NCBI GenBank assembly: GCA_964418595.1
Contig: CAYQMF010000107.1
Coordinates: 1 to 24,701, forward strand
Direction of reading: 5' to 3'
Source of the DNA: CAYQMF01 sp964418595
GTDB lineage: Bacteria; Planctomycetota; UBA1135; UBA2386
DNA length: 24,701 nucleotides
The translations under genes were made by a program, and so were the position numbers. Shown piece after piece: positions 23,759-24,701 of this stretch. The notes under the pieces were generated by a model. The model was given only the letters and a program-made list of their open reading frames with translations, did not search any database and was not told the origin of the DNA. Every line of letters starts with the position of its first letter. Position 1 is the stretch's first letter.

Positions 23759-24701
23759 TCAGTGGAACTTCACGTACTCGAGGTCGAGGGACTGGTCGTT
23801 CACGCCCATCGCTGGCGGCGCGATCCAGTTCGCGAACTTGCCGGGCGTGACGACGCGCACCATGCAGGACTTGACGTACTCGCGATCGGCCGCGGTCGGC
23901 AGCCACGTGCCGACCTTCTTGTCCCACTCCGCCTGCGGGATCGGCTTGCCCTCGGGCGTGTAGCGGAAGGCCGCGTACACGCCCTGCGCGCGGTTGAAGC
24001 GTTTGTCGGGGAACACGAGGCGCGCGTCGGTGCCGAGCTTCTCCAGATCGCGATTCCAGCGGTCGACGATGCGCTTGCAGTCGGCGACGTACGCGTCGAG
24101 CAGCAGCGCGTTCATGGCGCGACGCAGCGGGATGTCGGTGGACACCAGCTTGCCGCCTTCGTCGGGGACCTCGATCGAGTACGTCTGCCCGAGCGCCTTG
24201 GGATCCTTGTAGATGCCATCGCCCTCGCGGTAGCGACCCTTCAGGCCGCTGGAGAACGCCTCCGCGGCGTTGGTCGAGTCCTCGCCGCCGAACAGGTCCA
24301 TCGACGCCGACGCCCAGAAGTTGACGTACTTCTGCAAGATGTCGAAGGGGATCGCCCCCACCTTGCGCGGGTCCTTGCCCTGCTTCACCAGCTCGGCGCT
24401 GCGGTGGGCGATGCGGCCGATGCCGTTCTCGCCGGTCTGCATGTGGTACGCCTCCTCCGTGAGCATGAACTGCGTGCTCCGCGCCAGCGGGTCGAAGCTG
24501 CTCTCGGCGAGCGCGGCGAGCTGGTACTTGCCGTCGCGGTCGGTGAAGGTCGTGAAGGCGAAGAAGTCGAGCCAGGTGTCGATGGGGTTGTTGAACGCCT
24601 GCAGGATGCGCGGCTTGTCGGCGTTGCCGCTGCGCCGCTGCAGCAGGTCCTCGGCCTCGTCGCGGCCGTCCTGGCCGAAGAAACTGTGCAGGAGGTAGAC
24701 C
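23759..24701 (-). CDS. boxB: Benzoyl-CoA 2,3-epoxidase subunit B, C-terminal part (partial)
   Basis: This is the C-terminal 313 residues of a protein normally about 475 long; the frame is open to the window edge at 24701 and the start lies outside. BoxB is a soluble diiron oxygenase that epoxidises the ring of benzoyl-CoA in aerobic benzoate breakdown. Recognisable parts are FGQDGRDEAEDLLQRR, FFAFTTFTDRDGKYQLAALA, the diiron-ligand helix MLTEEAYHM (ExxH), MDLFGGEDS, and the closing GKFANWIAPPAMGVNDQS. The BoxB family's ring pocket cannot be judged. Downstream genes are a [2Fe-2S] ferredoxin (1 nt away) and a SnoaL-like protein. BoxA, BoxC or a benzoate-CoA ligase would be expected upstream of the window. 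Confidence 0.93.
   Translation of the reverse strand, partial: VYLLHSFFGQDGRDEAEDLLQRRSGNADKPRILQAFNNPIDTWLDFFAFTTFTDRDGKYQLAALAESSFDPLARSTQFMLTEEAYHMQTGENGIGRIAHRSAELVKQGKDPRKVGAIPFDILQKYVNFWASASMDLFGGEDSTNAAEAFSSGLKGRYREGDGIYKDPKALGQTYSIEVPDEGGKLVSTDIPLRRAMNALLLDAYVADCKRIVDRWNRDLEKLGTDARLVFPDKRFNRAQGVYAAFRYTPEGKPIPQAEWDKKVGTWLPTAADREYVKSCMVRVVTPGKFANWIAPPAMGVNDQSLDLEYVKFH

Overview
This is a GC-rich, gene-dense stretch of a Gram-negative-type bacterial chromosome. A planctomycete or related soil/water lineage fits best: there is a secreted protein of a planctomycete-like type, a large sensor kinase with a beta-propeller, and almost no Shine-Dalgarno motifs. This placement is an inference from style and gene content; no rRNA or other marker gene is present. 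No tRNA, rRNA, CRISPR array or intact insertion sequence was seen.

Layout. 1-261: non-coding, with short tandem repeats and a (AG)12 run. 262-2441 (+): two-gene ABC-2 exporter. 2445-3713 (-): type II NADH dehydrogenase. 3743-4828 (-): secreted protein of unknown function. 4829-5114: divergent promoter region with a folded inverted-repeat element. 5115-8693 (+): hybrid histidine kinase with a periplasmic propeller. 8703-13757 (-): very large Pls/PosA-type peptide synthetase (adenylation, carrier, three left-handed beta-helix domains in membrane helices) fused to a C-terminal DUF418 membrane domain. 13791-14330 (-): SET-domain protein, probably in the same operon. 14459-15040 (+): lipoprotein with a cysteine phosphatase signature. 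15065-20139 (+): CHASE2 adenylate cyclase, SH3-like secreted protein, M48 metalloprotease lipoprotein and MscS-type channel with a cyclic-nucleotide-binding domain, closely spaced and probably co-transcribed. 20248-21564 and 21753-22991 (+): two AAA_14/DUF4143 ATPases, each behind a repeat-rich promoter region, separated by a decayed fragment of the channel gene. 23001-23405 (-): SnoaL-like protein. 23425-24701 (-): a [2Fe-2S] thioredoxin-fold ferredoxin directly after a benzoyl-CoA epoxidase (BoxB) that runs off the window edge.

How the genes work together. The cyclase and the nucleotide-gated channel form a plausible local cAMP circuit: a periplasmic signal reaches the CHASE2 domain, cAMP is made, and the channel opens or closes. 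The SET protein beside the synthetase may modify its product or the synthetase itself. BoxB and the ferredoxin would act together in aerobic benzoyl-CoA breakdown.

The strongest leads are the synthetase-DUF418 fusion with its SET neighbour, the cyclase/channel operon, and the 53-nt in-frame remnant of the channel gene after the first ATPase, which records a duplication or insertion event there.
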